Source: Tannerellaceae bacterium
Lineage (GTDB): Bacteria; Bacteroidota; Bacteroidia; Bacteroidales; Tannerellaceae
Direction: 5' to 3'
Length of the DNA: 23,428 nt
Assembly: GCA_031284275.1 (NCBI GenBank)
Contig: JAITAD010000020.1
Location: 1 to 23,428, forward strand
The position numbers and the translations under genes were made by a program. This document shows positions 1-8,587 of the stretch, in pieces. The notes beneath the pieces are model-generated. The model searched no databases and was not told the DNA's origin. It saw nothing but the letters and a program-made list of their open reading frames with translations. Every line of letters starts with the position of its first letter. Position 1 is the first letter of the stretch.

Positions 1-429
1 TTCATGACCGACTTCCAAGCCTTCTGGCGGCAGGAGAGCGACCTCTGGCGAGAACGCAACGGCACCTACGCCGACTATGCCGAGTCCGCCGTCGTCCTCG
101 TCCTCTCCGGCGTCCTGCAATGCCTCGTCAACGGACGCGGCACTATCGTCCGCGAGATGGGCATCGGACGCCGCCGTATTGACATCTGCATCTTCTACGA
201 AAACAACCCTTACCCCATCGAAGTCAAAGCCTGCCGACCCGACAAAGACAGCCTCGATACCCTCACCCACAAAGCCCTCGACCAGCTCGCCGACTACCTC
301 GACAAACTCTCCCTCTCCCGCGGTTGGCTACTCATCTACCACCCCCACCCCGACCTGACATGGAACGAACGACTCTACTCCCAACAACTCCTCCACAAAG
401 GCAAATCCATCTCCCTCATCGGTCTCTAA
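1..429 (+). CDS. C-terminal part of an ATPase-associated PD-(D/E)XK nuclease-like protein (5' end outside window)
   Basis: The reading frame is open from the first base, so this is probably the end of a longer gene; an ATG at 4 exists but nothing upstream can be judged. The visible 141-142 residues contain a PD-(D/E)XK-type core: an arginine-rich strand ending in RRRIDICIFY (catalytic-type Asp), then PYPIEVKA (the E-x-K pair), followed by a helix with a Q and the segment GWLLIYHPHP. This arrangement is known from C-terminal domains of bacterial P-loop ATPases of the AAA/archaeal-ATPase kind, in which the ATPase part lies upstream. The third codon position is strongly C-rich, unlike porT downstream. 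Substrate and role are unknown. A standalone nuclease-like protein starting at 4 is the alternative. Confidence 0.6.
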   Translation, partial: FMTDFQAFWRQESDLWRERNGTYADYAESAVVLVLSGVLQCLVNGRGTIVREMGIGRRRIDICIFYENNPYPIEVKACRPDKDSLDTLTHKALDQLADYLDKLSLSRGWLLIYHPHPDLTWNERLYSQQLLHKGKSISLIGL

Positions 430-435
430 CTCCCC

Positions 436-487
436 TCCCTCCCCCTCCCTTATTGCCCCTTCAGGGGCAAGAAGGGAGGGGGAGGGA
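436..487 (+). terminator. Long hairpin terminator after the nuclease-like gene
   Basis: A 16-bp perfect inverted repeat pairs 436-451 with 472-487. After a 2x2 internal loop, a further 6-bp stem pairs 454-459 with 464-469 around a TTCA tetraloop. A T-rich stretch (GTTTTCTT) follows directly, as in an intrinsic terminator on the + strand. It lies 6 bp after the upstream stop codon. The arms are almost pure pyrimidine and pure purine. Confidence 0.7.
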
Positions 488-513
488 ACGTTTTCTTGGG
501 GTAAGGATAAGGG

Positions 514-1230
514 ATGAAAAGGTTGCCGGTAATTGTTGCGGAGGCGGTGGTGGGGTTGTGCGTCGGGCTGCTGCCTTCGGCGGCTCAAAAGGAGGTGATG
601 CGTAACCAGCCGTATGCCGATCTGAAACTTTATCATTTCGGTTTCCATATCGGGGTGCAGTCCCAAGATATCCTGCTCTACCATAACGGAAGGGCGACGT
701 CTGCCGGCGAGCAGTGGTTTGCCGAGATACCGGCCTATTCTCCGGGATTCTCCGTAGGCGTGATGGCGGACTTCTTCCTTAATCTTTATGTCAATTTCCG
801 TATCACGCCGACGCTCCACTTCGGGGAGCGTTCGTTTACTTTTCGGGAACAACAAAGCGGCGAAACGTATCAAACGGTATCCCGTTCCAATTACGTGACG
901 CTGCCGTTCGACTTCAAGTTCAGTTCGATGCGTATCAACAACTATCGCCCGTATCTGTTGGCGGGGGTGTATGGGGCGTTGGACATCGGGCGGAAGAAAG
1001 GTAATGCTATCCTGCTCCGTCAGATGGACTACGGGCTGTCTTTCGGCTTGGGCTGTGATTTCTATCTGCCGTTTTTCAAGTTCTGTCCGGAGCTGCGTTT
1101 CTGTTTCGGGTTGCCGGATCTGTTGGAAAGCGACAGGGTAGACCTTCTTGACCGCGACATGGCCAAATATGCCGCCTCTCTGCGCAAAGCTACTTCGCGC
1201 ATGGTGGCGCTGACGTTCTATTTTGAGTGA
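514..1230 (+). CDS. porT: PorT family type IX secretion protein
   Basis: The product is 238 residues. It has a hydrophobic N-terminus compatible with a signal peptide (about residues 1-24, ending near PSAAQ), followed by a beta-strand-rich body with alternating aromatic residues. The segments LYHFGFHIGVQSQD, PGFSVGVMADFFLN and RSNYVTLPFDFKF are what I recognise as the PorT signature. PorT is an outer-membrane beta-barrel component needed for type IX secretion in Porphyromonas gingivalis, and the usual family length is close to this one. The ATG at 514 is preceded by a purine-rich stretch (GGATAAGGG). The gene lies behind a strong hairpin and no TAnnTTTG element was found in its short leader, so its promoter is not identified. 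The broader PorT/outer-membrane barrel family is the fallback call. Confidence 0.85.
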   Translation: MKRLPVIVAEAVVGLCVGLLPSAAQKEVMRNQPYADLKLYHFGFHIGVQSQDILLYHNGRATSAGEQWFAEIPAYSPGFSVGVMADFFLNLYVNFRITPTLHFGERSFTFREQQSGETYQTVSRSNYVTLPFDFKFSSMRINNYRPYLLAGVYGALDIGRKKGNAILLRQMDYGLSFGLGCDFYLPFFKFCPELRFCFGLPDLLESDRVDLLDRDMAKYAASLRKATSRMVALTFYFE

Positions 1231-1256
1231 GGATAGAGCGGGTAGGTGTTTTTCAT

Positions 1257-1264
1257 TACTTTTG
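1257..1264 (+). promoter_or_regulatory. Bacteroidetes -7 promoter element (TACTTTTG) for the DHH phosphoesterase
   Basis: TACTTTTG matches the Bacteroidetes consensus TAnnTTTG exactly and is followed by C. It lies 27 bp after the porT stop and 28 bp before the ATG at 1293, so the predicted leader is short. No clear -33 TTTG was seen. Confidence 0.65.
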
Positions 1265-1283
1265 CGGACAGAAGTCCACAGGT

Positions 1284-1291
1284 GGAAGGAG
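1284..1291 (+). promoter_or_regulatory. Ribosome binding site deciding the start of the DHH gene
   Basis: GGAAGGAG ends one base before the ATG at 1293. An in-frame ATG at 1227 overlaps the porT stop and lies upstream of the promoter element, so 1293 is the better start. Confidence 0.55.
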
Positions 1292-1292
1292 T

Positions 1293-2321
1293 ATGCTTGA
1301 GCAGGTGATTCAGATGGAGAGTGTCCGTCAGGTGCGCAAACGCCTCAATAAGGCGGAGCGTTGCGTGGTGGTGGCGCATGTATCGCCCGATGGGGATGCT
1401 GTGGGTTCGTCGTTGGCGTTGAATCATTTCCTGACGGACATGGGCAAGTCGGCAAGGGTGATACTGCCGGATGATTTTCCTCATTATTACCGATGGTTGT
1501 CGGGGAGCGGCGATATCCTGATACACCGAAAACAGCCGGCCGAGGCGGAACAGCTTATCTACGCAGCGGATATCATTTTTTGCCTCGATCTGAATGAACC
1601 GCGTCGGCTGGGCGCTCTTGCCGAAGCGGTTGTTACTTCTCCGGGCTGCCGTATCATGGTTGATCATCATCTGCATCCGGCGCCGGATTTCTGTCATCTG
1701 GTGCTATCGTGCCCGACGTTGTGCTCGACCGGCGAGATGGTTTTTCGCCTTATCTGCCGCATGGGGATGTATGATGCCATAACCCTCCCGATGGCGGAAT
1801 GTATCTACACAGGCATGATGACGGATACGGGGGCTTTTACCTATAACTCGGGTTACCCCGACATCTACACCATCATCGGGGAACTCATCAAGAAGGGTAT
1901 TGATAAGGACAGGATATATCGCAATGTCTATCAGGTCTATTCCGAGCAACGCCTCCGTCTGATGGGTTACCTGCTGTACGAGAAGATGCGGATTTACCCT
2001 GAACGTCAGACGGCGCTGATGACGCTGACGAATGAGGAGAAGGTACGTTTCAGCCATCGCACGGGTGATACGGAGGGGTTCGTCAATCTGCCTTTGGGGA
2101 TGAGCGGTATCTCGTTTTCGGCTTTCCTCAAAGAGGAAGCGGAGCGTATAAGGTTGTCGTTCCGCTCGGTGGGGGATTTTCCGTCCAACCTGTTTGCGGC
2201 GCGTTTCGGCGGGGGAGGTCACAAAAACGCTGCCGGTGGTGTGTTCGAGGGGACGATGGAAGAGGCGGTGCAGGTATTTGAGGAGGCTTTGACTGTGACC
2301 AACCCTGCTATGTTCGTATGA
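1293..2321 (+). CDS. nrnA: DHH/DHHA1 family phosphoesterase (NrnA-like oligoribonuclease/pAp phosphatase)
   Basis: The product is 342 residues, the normal length for NrnA-type enzymes, which degrade short RNA oligomers and can dephosphorylate pAp in the cytoplasm. Metal-binding motifs are present in order: AHVSPDGDAVGS (H29, D33, D35), CLDL (D99), VDHH (D124-H126) and TDTG (D178). The C-terminal DHHA1 domain carries the substrate-binding FGGGGHKNAAGG around residues 305-316. The start at 1293 was chosen over the longer frame from 1227 because it has a ribosome binding site and lies downstream of a TAnnTTTG promoter. The stop overlaps the next ATG by 4 bp (ATGA), indicating translational coupling to the lipoprotein gene. 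Family assignment is firm; which substrate dominates in vivo is not visible. Confidence 0.88.
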   Translation: MLEQVIQMESVRQVRKRLNKAERCVVVAHVSPDGDAVGSSLALNHFLTDMGKSARVILPDDFPHYYRWLSGSGDILIHRKQPAEAEQLIYAADIIFCLDLNEPRRLGALAEAVVTSPGCRIMVDHHLHPAPDFCHLVLSCPTLCSTGEMVFRLICRMGMYDAITLPMAECIYTGMMTDTGAFTYNSGYPDIYTIIGELIKKGIDKDRIYRNVYQVYSEQRLRLMGYLLYEKMRIYPERQTALMTLTNEEKVRFSHRTGDTEGFVNLPLGMSGISFSAFLKEEAERIRLSFRSVGDFPSNLFAARFGGGGHKNAAGGVFEGTMEEAVQVFEEALTVTNPAMFV

Positions 2322-2926
2322 CAATGAGGAAGATAGATGGTCTTTTGTGGATGGCGCTGTGCCTTGTTCTGACGACTGCCTCGTGCAGCAAAACGCGCAC
2401 CTATGCCGATATGCTTGAAGATGAGCAGGAGGCTATAGATGCTTTGTTTGCGCGTCGCGGTTTCTCTTTGGTCAGAAATGATCCGGGTCGCAGGCCTTTC
2501 GAGGCGGGGGTGTTCTACCGGATGGAGAACGGTGTCTATATCAATGTGGTGGATACGGGCAGGACACGTGCCGGTACGGGCGAGATAGTCGTGGCGCGCT
2601 ATGCGGTGAATTATTTCTCGCTGGACACGACGCTCTACCCTGTCTTTTCCAACTACGGTCCGCACAGCAACGGTACCTTGCCGGTTCTCTTTCGCTACGG
2701 TAACTTTTCGGCAACCGTTCCCAACGACGGCGGTGGGGCGAGCGCTCTGCAATCGGCATTGGAAGGGGTGATGAGCGAAGGGTTGCAGTCGGGACTGGAG
2801 TATGTGGGAGATGGTGGTCGGGTACGCCTGATAGTTCCCTTTAAGGTGGGCTGCTCGAATGATATGTCGTCGGGAACGCCGGTCTTTTTCGAGACGGTGG
2901 AGTATCGCCTGGATCGTTTACTGTGA
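2318..2926 (+). CDS. DUF4827-type lipoprotein
   Basis: The product is 202 residues starting with a lipoprotein signal peptide: a hydrophobic stretch LLWMALCLVLTTAS followed by Cys23, the likely lipidated residue. The mature part begins with KTRTYADMLEDEQEAID and has alternating beta segments (FYRMENGVYINVV, EIVVARYAVNYF). This resembles the Bacteroidetes DUF4827 family, which I understand to be FKBP-like in fold; no proline-isomerase activity can be claimed. It overlaps the DHH gene by 4 bp. A second ATG at 2324 gives a protein two residues shorter. The gene belongs to the same transcription unit as nrnA and probably as nrdJ. Confidence 0.7.
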   Translation: MTMRKIDGLLWMALCLVLTTASCSKTRTYADMLEDEQEAIDALFARRGFSLVRNDPGRRPFEAGVFYRMENGVYINVVDTGRTRAGTGEIVVARYAVNYFSLDTTLYPVFSNYGPHSNGTLPVLFRYGNFSATVPNDGGGASALQSALEGVMSEGLQSGLEYVGDGGRVRLIVPFKVGCSNDMSSGTPVFFETVEYRLDRLL

Positions 2927-2949
2927 AAGAAGGAGGGCGCCGTTTTCCA

Positions 2950-2976
2950 CAGGTATCAGCCTGCGGGCAGCAAAAG
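2950..2976 (+). repeat. Short repeat, copy 1, upstream of nrdJ
   Basis: This 27-bp stretch in the 75-bp gap before nrdJ matches 5561-5586, just after nrdJ, at about 22 of 26 positions. The block CCTGCGGG-AGCAAAAG is 15/16 identical. Each copy begins with a small inverted repeat CAGG...CCTG. Confidence 0.5.
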
Positions 2977-3001
2977 CTGAGCTAAGCAATACAGACAGAT
3001 A

Positions 3002-5539
3002 ATGGAGATGACGTATTCTTTTGAAGAAGCCTATGCCGCTTCGGTGGACTATTTTGCGGGCGATGAGCTTGCTGCGAAGGTTTGGGTAACGAAATATGCC
3101 TTGAAAGACAGTGAGGGACATATCTTTGAACGGTCGCCGGAGGATATGCATCGCCGTCTGGCCAAAGAGGTGGCGCGCATCGAGCGGAACTACCCCAATC
3201 CCATGACGGAGGAGGAGCTGTTCGGTCTCTTCGACCGTTTCCGCTATATCGTACCTCAGGGCAGCCCGATGACCGGTATCGGCAACGATTTCCAGATATC
3301 GTCTCTCTCCAACTGTTTCGTCATCGGTCTGGAGGGTGCGGCGGACTCTTACGGCGCCATTCTGCGCATAGATGAGGAGCAGGTGCAGCTCATGAAACGG
3401 CGTGGGGGGGTGGGTCACGACCTGTCGCATATTCGTCCCAAAGGTTCATCGGTGAAGAACTCGGCGCTGTCCTCGACAGGCCTCGTCCCTTTCATGGAAC
3501 GCTATTCCAATTCGACGCGCGAAGTGGCGCAGGACGGCCGTCGCGGTGCGCTTATGCTGAGTGTCTCCATCAGGCATCCGGACTCGGAGTCCTTTATCGA
3601 CGCCAAGATGACGGAGGGTAAGGTGACGGGGGCCAATGTGTCGGTGAAGATAGATGATGCTTTCATGCAGGCTGTCATATCAGGGCGTCCTTACGTGCAA
3701 CAGTATCCGATAGACGCCCAAACGCCGACGGAGAGCAAGGAAATCGATGCTTCGGCGCTCTGGCAGAAGATTATTCGCAATGCATGGAAATCGGCCGAGC
3801 CGGGCGTTCTCTTCTGGGATACGATAGTGCGTGAGTCTATTCCCGACCGATATGCCGACATGGGTTTCCGCTCCGTCTCTACCAATCCGTGCGGCGAGAT
3901 TCCGCTCTGTCCTTACGACAGTTGCCGTCTTCTGGCTATCAACCTTTATTCCTACGTGGATAATCCTTTCACGCCGAAAGCGGTTTTCAATTTCGATGTC
4001 TTTCGCCGTCACGTGGCACAGGCTATGCGTATCATGGACGATATTATCGACCTCGAAGCGGAGAAAATCGAGCGGATACTCGAAAAGATAGCGTCAGACC
4101 CCGAGGCGGAGGAGGTGAAGCTGGCTGAACGTCAGTTGTGGGAGAAGATACGTCACAAGACGTTGCAAGGTCGTCGTACGGGGGTGGGCATAACTGCCGA
4201 AGGTGATATGATAGCTGCCCTGAACCTGCGCTACGGGACGGAAGAGGCAACGGCTTTTGCGGAGTCTGTGCAGCGTACCCTGGCATTGTCGGCCTATGCT
4301 TCGTCGGTGAAACTGGCCGGCGAACGTGGGGCGTTCCCTATCTATGATGCGGCTCGCGAAGCGGACAACCCTTTCATCCAACGTCTGCGCGAAGCTGACC
4401 CTGACCTGTACCGGGAAATGACGACGCATGGGCGGCGTAACATCGCTTGCCTGACCATCGCTCCTACGGGGACGACCAGCCTGATGACTCAGACGACTTC
4501 CGGTATCGAACCGGTCTTTCTCCCTGTCTATAAACGTCGCCGCAAGGTGAATCCCAACGATACCTCCGTGCGGGTGGATTTTGTGGACGAAACGGGTGAC
4601 GCTTACGAGGAATATACGGTCTTCCACCACAAGTTTACCCAATGGATGGAGGCTAACGGTATCCCGCAGGACAGGAACTACTCACAAGAGGATATCGATG
4701 ATTTGGTGGGGCGCTCTCCGTACTGTAAAGCTACGTCGAACGATGTGGACTGGATGCAGAAGGTGAAGATGCAAGGGCGTATACAGCGGTGGGTAGACCA
4801 TTCGATAAGCGTGACGATAAACCTGCCGGCCGATGCGTCCGAAGAGTTGGTCAATGAGTTGTATATCGAGGCGTGGCGTTGCGGCTGCAAAGGCTGTACG
4901 GTGTACCGCGACGGGTCGCGCACGGGTGTCCTCGTGGCGGCCGGCGATATGAAGAAGAAGGATGACTGTGACTGCATGGAGCCGCCTGTTATCGTGGTCA
5001 AACGTCCTCGAGAGCTTGAGGCGGATGTCGTCCGCTTCCAGAACAACCGGGAACGGTGGATAGCTTTCGTCGGTCTGCTTAACGGCCGCCCCTATGAGAT
5101 ATTTACCGGACTTGCCGATGACGACGAAGGTATCATGCTGCCCAAGAATATCACCAAGGGTGTCATTATCCGTAACCAGTCTGACGGCGATCGTCGCCAT
5201 TATGACTTCCAATTCAAGAATCGCCGGGGATACAAAATGACTGTCGAGGGTTTGGACGGGAAGTTTAACCCCGAATATTGGAACTATGCCAAGCTCATTT
5301 CCGGTTTCCTCCGCTACGGGATGCCTATCGACCATGTGGTCAGGTTGGTGCAGGGGATGGATTTGAACAGCGAATCGATCAATACATGGAAAAACGGCGT
5401 CGAACGCGCCCTCAAGAAATACCTCCCCAACGGCTCCGAAGCCAAAGGACAGCGATGTCCCAACTGTGGGTTGGAAACACTCGTCTATCAAGAGGGTTGT
5501 CTCAGTTGTACCAACTGCGGCGCCTCACGTTGCGGATAA
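3002..5539 (+). CDS. nrdJ: Adenosylcobalamin-dependent (class II) ribonucleotide reductase
   Basis: The product is 845 residues and reduces ribonucleotides to deoxyribonucleotides using a thiyl radical generated from adenosylcobalamin. Key motifs are visible: SLSNCFVIG with redox Cys105; NPCGE at 295-299 (N295, C297, E299 of the active site); DSCRLLAINL with the partner redox Cys308; TGVGITAEGD near 393-402; and the phosphate-binding loop APTGTTSLM at 487-495. A C-terminal domain (roughly 680-800) is followed by a Cys-rich tail with CPNC (819-822) and CLSC (833-836) pairs, likely the zinc-ribbon/redox-shuttling end seen in this family. It has no partner subunit, as expected for class II. A cobalamin adenosyltransferase gene lies about 4 kb downstream. 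No cobalamin riboswitch fits in the 75-bp leader. An alternative ATG two codons in (3008) is possible. Confidence 0.93.
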   Translation: MEMTYSFEEAYAASVDYFAGDELAAKVWVTKYALKDSEGHIFERSPEDMHRRLAKEVARIERNYPNPMTEEELFGLFDRFRYIVPQGSPMTGIGNDFQISSLSNCFVIGLEGAADSYGAILRIDEEQVQLMKRRGGVGHDLSHIRPKGSSVKNSALSSTGLVPFMERYSNSTREVAQDGRRGALMLSVSIRHPDSESFIDAKMTEGKVTGANVSVKIDDAFMQAVISGRPYVQQYPIDAQTPTESKEIDASALWQKIIRNAWKSAEPGVLFWDTIVRESIPDRYADMGFRSVSTNPCGEIPLCPYDSCRLLAINLYSYVDNPFTPKAVFNFDVFRRHVAQAMRIMDDIIDLEAEKIERILEKIASDPEAEEVKLAERQLWEKIRHKTLQGRRTGVGITAEGDMIAALNLRYGTEEATAFAESVQRTLALSAYASSVKLAGERGAFPIYDAAREADNPFIQRLREADPDLYREMTTHGRRNIACLTIAPTGTTSLMTQTTSGIEPVFLPVYKRRRKVNPNDTSVRVDFVDETGDAYEEYTVFHHKFTQWMEANGIPQDRNYSQEDIDDLVGRSPYCKATSNDVDWMQKVKMQGRIQRWVDHSISVTINLPADASEELVNELYIEAWRCGCKGCTVYRDGSRTGVLVAAGDMKKKDDCDCMEPPVIVVKRPRELEADVVRFQNNRERWIAFVGLLNGRPYEIFTGLADDDEGIMLPKNITKGVIIRNQSDGDRRHYDFQFKNRRGYKMTVEGLDGKFNPEYWNYAKLISGFLRYGMPIDHVVRLVQGMDLNSESINTWKNGVERALKKYLPNGSEAKGQRCPNCGLETLVYQEGCLSCTNCGASRCG

Positions 5540-5559
5540 AGGAAGACAGCTCTATTGGC

Positions 5560-5574
5560 GCAGGCACGGCCTGC
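5560..5574 (+). other. Small hairpin after nrdJ
   Basis: GCAGGC and GCCTGC form a perfect 6-bp stem around ACG. No T-run follows on the + strand, so it is not a clear intrinsic terminator; readthrough into the peptidase gene is likely. It overlaps copy 2 of the repeat that flanks nrdJ. Confidence 0.45.
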
Positions 5575-5586
5575 GGGAAGCAAAAG
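5561..5586 (+). repeat. Short repeat, copy 2, downstream of nrdJ
   Basis: Imperfect copy of 2950-2976, located 21 bp after the nrdJ stop. The two copies bracket nrdJ in the same orientation. Confidence 0.5.
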
Positions 5587-5639
5587 GGAAAAAGGAGGAT
5601 TGGAAGGTGAAAGGGATAAAGACGGAAGGTAAAATACAA

Positions 5640-8573
5640 ATGAGAAACGTCATGGCAGGAAAAGGTATGAGATGCTCTGTCGCACTTCTTGCGTTGGGCT
5701 TGCTGACCGGCTGTACGGGCAGAGGTTACCGTTATGAGGAAGTGAAGGGCGACCCTCTCAAAGCGCGTATCTACACGCTGGGTAACGGGTTGAAGATATA
5801 CACTACCGTCAATAAGGAAACGCCGCGGATACAGACTTACATCGCCGTTAGGGTGGGGGGGAAGAACGATCCTGCGGAGACTACCGGCCTGGCGCATTAC
5901 TTCGAACATCTCATGTTCAAGGGTACCAAGCAGTTCGGTACGCAAAACTATGAGCAGGAACTGCCTCTGCTCGATGCCATAGAAGAGGGGTTTGAAGCCT
6001 ATCGCCAAACGACGGACCCCGCAGAACGCAAGGCTATCTATCACACCATCGACAGCCTGAGTTTCGAGGCTTCCAAGATATCTATCCCCAACGAGTACGA
6101 TAAGCTGATGTCTGCCATCGGCGCCGACGGTACGAACGCCTATACGGGTTTCGACATGACTGTTTACACCGAAGATATCCCTGCCAATCAAGTCGAGAAT
6201 TGGGCGCGCATACAGGCCGATCGTTTCGAGAATTGTGTCATTCGGGGTTTTCATACGGAGCTGGAAACTGTCTATGAGGAGAAAAACATGTCCCTTACGC
6301 GCGACTCGCGCAAGGTCTACGAGGGTATGCTTTCCATCCTCTTCCCTGACCATCCTTATGGCACGCAAACGGTGCTCGGTACGCAGGAACATCTCAAAAA
6401 TCCTTCCATAAAGAACATTAAACGTTACCATGACGTGTGGTACGTTCCCAATAACATGGCTATCTGCCTTTCCGGCGATTTTGACCCCGACGAGGCTGTC
6501 GCTCTCATCGACAAATATTTCGGCCATCTGCAACCCAATCCTGAATTACCTGCTCCGCCTGCCGTGAACGATACTCCTCCGGCGGGTGTGCAGGAGAAGG
6601 AGGTCCTTGGCTTGGAAGCCGAGAACGTGACGATAGGTTGGCGTATGCCGGGCGCCAACAGTCGGGAAAGCGACTTGCTGTCTCTCGTGAGCGAGCTGAT
6701 GAGCAACGGCCAAGCCGGACTGATGGATGTGGATCTGCTGCAAGAGCAGAAAACGCTCTCGGCTTACGCCGCCAACTATGCGATGGCGGACGGCTCGATG
6801 TTTATCGCTGCCGGCCGCCCGAAGGCGGGACAGACGTTGGAACAGGTGCGCGATCTGCTGCTGGGGGAAATCGCCAAGCTCCGTAACGGTGACTTCGACG
6901 AGGGCCTTCTGGAAGCTATCGTCAATAACTACAAGCTCTATCTCATGCGGCAATTGGAAGACAACGCTTCGCGCGCAGACATGTTCGTCTCTTCCTTCAT
7001 CAACCGTACCGAGTGGAAAGACGAGGTGCAGGCCATCGACCGCCTGAGCAAAATCACCAAAGCCGACATAACGGCTTTCGCTGCCAAATATCTCGGTGAT
7101 AATTATGCCGTCATATACAAACGGCAGGGACAGGACCCTAACGAGAAGAAAATCGATAAACCTGCCATCACTCCCATACAAACCAATCGCGATACGGCGA
7201 GCGCATTCCTTCGGGAGATGCAGGCAGCGGCTGCTTCCGTCCCGCCCATCGAACCTGTCTTTCCCAATTTTGATAAGGATATTACCCGTCTGCAAGCTAC
7301 CGCTGCCAACATCCCTGTTCTCTATCGGCAGAATACGACTAACAAGGTTTTCTCTCTGACTTTCCTCTTCGACATGGGTAGCGACCATGACAAGGCCATC
7401 GGTACCGCTTTCCGGTACTTGGACTATCTCGGTACCTCAAGCCGTAGCCTCAAAGAGATCAATGAGGCGTTCTACAAATTGGCTTGCCACTTCGACGTTT
7501 CTTTTGACACAGATCGCACCAGCGTCACTCTCAGCGGTTTGGCTGAAAAAATGCCTCAAGCTCTCGCTCTTCTGGAAGAATTGATGGCCGATGTTAGGCC
7601 TGATGCCGAGAAATATGCCAATCTCGTTGATGACGTTCTCAAACGTCGGGCGGATGCCAAACTCAATCAATCTGCCAATTTCTCTGCCTTGTTGCAATAT
7701 GCTATCTGGGGGCCGAAGTCGCCTTTCACCAATATCCTCTCTGCCGACGAACTGCGCAGCATGGATCCTGCTGAGTTTACAAAGCGTATTCAGGCAACGA
7801 ATACCTTTGAACATACGATCCTCTACTATGGCCCGGACAAGCCCAAAACTCTTCTGTCCACTCTTGCCCAATATCATGCCGTTCCGCAAACGCTTACTCC
7901 TATTCCGGAAGTTTCTTCTTTCCGCTACGAACCGACGACGGTGAACCGTGTCCTCCTCGCTCAATACGATGCCAAGCAACTCTATTTTGCTGCTGTTTCC
8001 AATCAAGGCGAGGCTTACAATCCTGCGATACAACCTACCATAGAGTTGTATAACGAGTATTTCAGCGGTAGCATGAATGCCATCGTCTTTCAGGAGATGC
8101 GTGAGGCGCGTGGCTTGGCCTATTCCGCCCAAGCATTCTTCCTTACCCCCTCCCGCCTCAAATATCCTTACATATACCGTACTTTTATCGCTACCCAAAA
8201 CGATAAGATGGCTGACGCCATCACGGCCTTCAACACAATTATCAACGATATGCCCGAATCGCCTGCTGCTTTTGCCCTCGCCCGCGAATCGCTTATCGCC
8301 CGTATCCGTACCGAACGGATCACCAAAGACGATATCCTCCGTGCATATCTGCGCGCCCGTGACATGGGGCTTGACGCCGACAGACGCAAGGCTCTCTACG
8401 AGGCTGCTCAAAAACTGACCCTCGACGATATCGTCGCCTTCCAACATCAGTGGGTACAAGGCCGCCAATACACTTACTGCCTCTTGGGCGATGCCAAAGA
8501 CCTTGACCTTGCTGCTCTTGCCTCTTACGGCCCGCTCACCGTCCTGACGCAAGAAGAGATTTTCGGATATTGA
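5640..8573 (+). CDS. M16 family zinc metallopeptidase, lipoprotein
   Basis: The product is 977 residues. The start at 5640 was chosen because it places a lipoprotein signal peptide at the N-terminus (hydrophobic VALLALGLLTG then Cys25). The frame is open further upstream into the nrdJ 3' end, but that part is not protein-like. The N-terminal half is catalytic: the inverted zinc motif HYFEH (86-90) and the downstream ELETVYEE segment with E207 and E214, which match the Glu pair of insulinase/pitrilysin enzymes. The C-terminal half repeats the M16 fold without an HxxEH motif, as in two-domain pitrilysin-like enzymes. It should degrade peptides in the periplasm or at the membrane. It sits 14 bp before a secreted cyclophilin gene and is probably co-transcribed with it. 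Codon third positions become more C/T-rich toward the 3' half. Confidence 0.9.
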   Translation: MRNVMAGKGMRCSVALLALGLLTGCTGRGYRYEEVKGDPLKARIYTLGNGLKIYTTVNKETPRIQTYIAVRVGGKNDPAETTGLAHYFEHLMFKGTKQFGTQNYEQELPLLDAIEEGFEAYRQTTDPAERKAIYHTIDSLSFEASKISIPNEYDKLMSAIGADGTNAYTGFDMTVYTEDIPANQVENWARIQADRFENCVIRGFHTELETVYEEKNMSLTRDSRKVYEGMLSILFPDHPYGTQTVLGTQEHLKNPSIKNIKRYHDVWYVPNNMAICLSGDFDPDEAVALIDKYFGHLQPNPELPAPPAVNDTPPAGVQEKEVLGLEAENVTIGWRMPGANSRESDLLSLVSELMSNGQAGLMDVDLLQEQKTLSAYAANYAMADGSMFIAAGRPKAGQTLEQVRDLLLGEIAKLRNGDFDEGLLEAIVNNYKLYLMRQLEDNASRADMFVSSFINRTEWKDEVQAIDRLSKITKADITAFAAKYLGDNYAVIYKRQGQDPNEKKIDKPAITPIQTNRDTASAFLREMQAAAASVPPIEPVFPNFDKDITRLQATAANIPVLYRQNTTNKVFSLTFLFDMGSDHDKAIGTAFRYLDYLGTSSRSLKEINEAFYKLACHFDVSFDTDRTSVTLSGLAEKMPQALALLEELMADVRPDAEKYANLVDDVLKRRADAKLNQSANFSALLQYAIWGPKSPFTNILSADELRSMDPAEFTKRIQATNTFEHTILYYGPDKPKTLLSTLAQYHAVPQTLTPIPEVSSFRYEPTTVNRVLLAQYDAKQLYFAAVSNQGEAYNPAIQPTIELYNEYFSGSMNAIVFQEMREARGLAYSAQAFFLTPSRLKYPYIYRTFIATQNDKMADAITAFNTIINDMPESPAAFALARESLIARIRTERITKDDILRAYLRARDMGLDADRRKALYEAAQKLTLDDIVAFQHQWVQGRQYTYCLLGDAKDLDLAALASYGPLTVLTQEEIFGY

Positions 8574-8587
8574 CCATAAACAGATAG

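Noticed and set aside
2927..3001. Cobalamin riboswitch before nrdJ
   Set aside because: The gap is 75 bp, too short, and no B12-box-like sequence was seen.
5502..6533. Long - strand open frame opposite the M16 peptidase
   Set aside because: It is antisense to a well-supported catalytic domain and is a shadow of its codon pattern.
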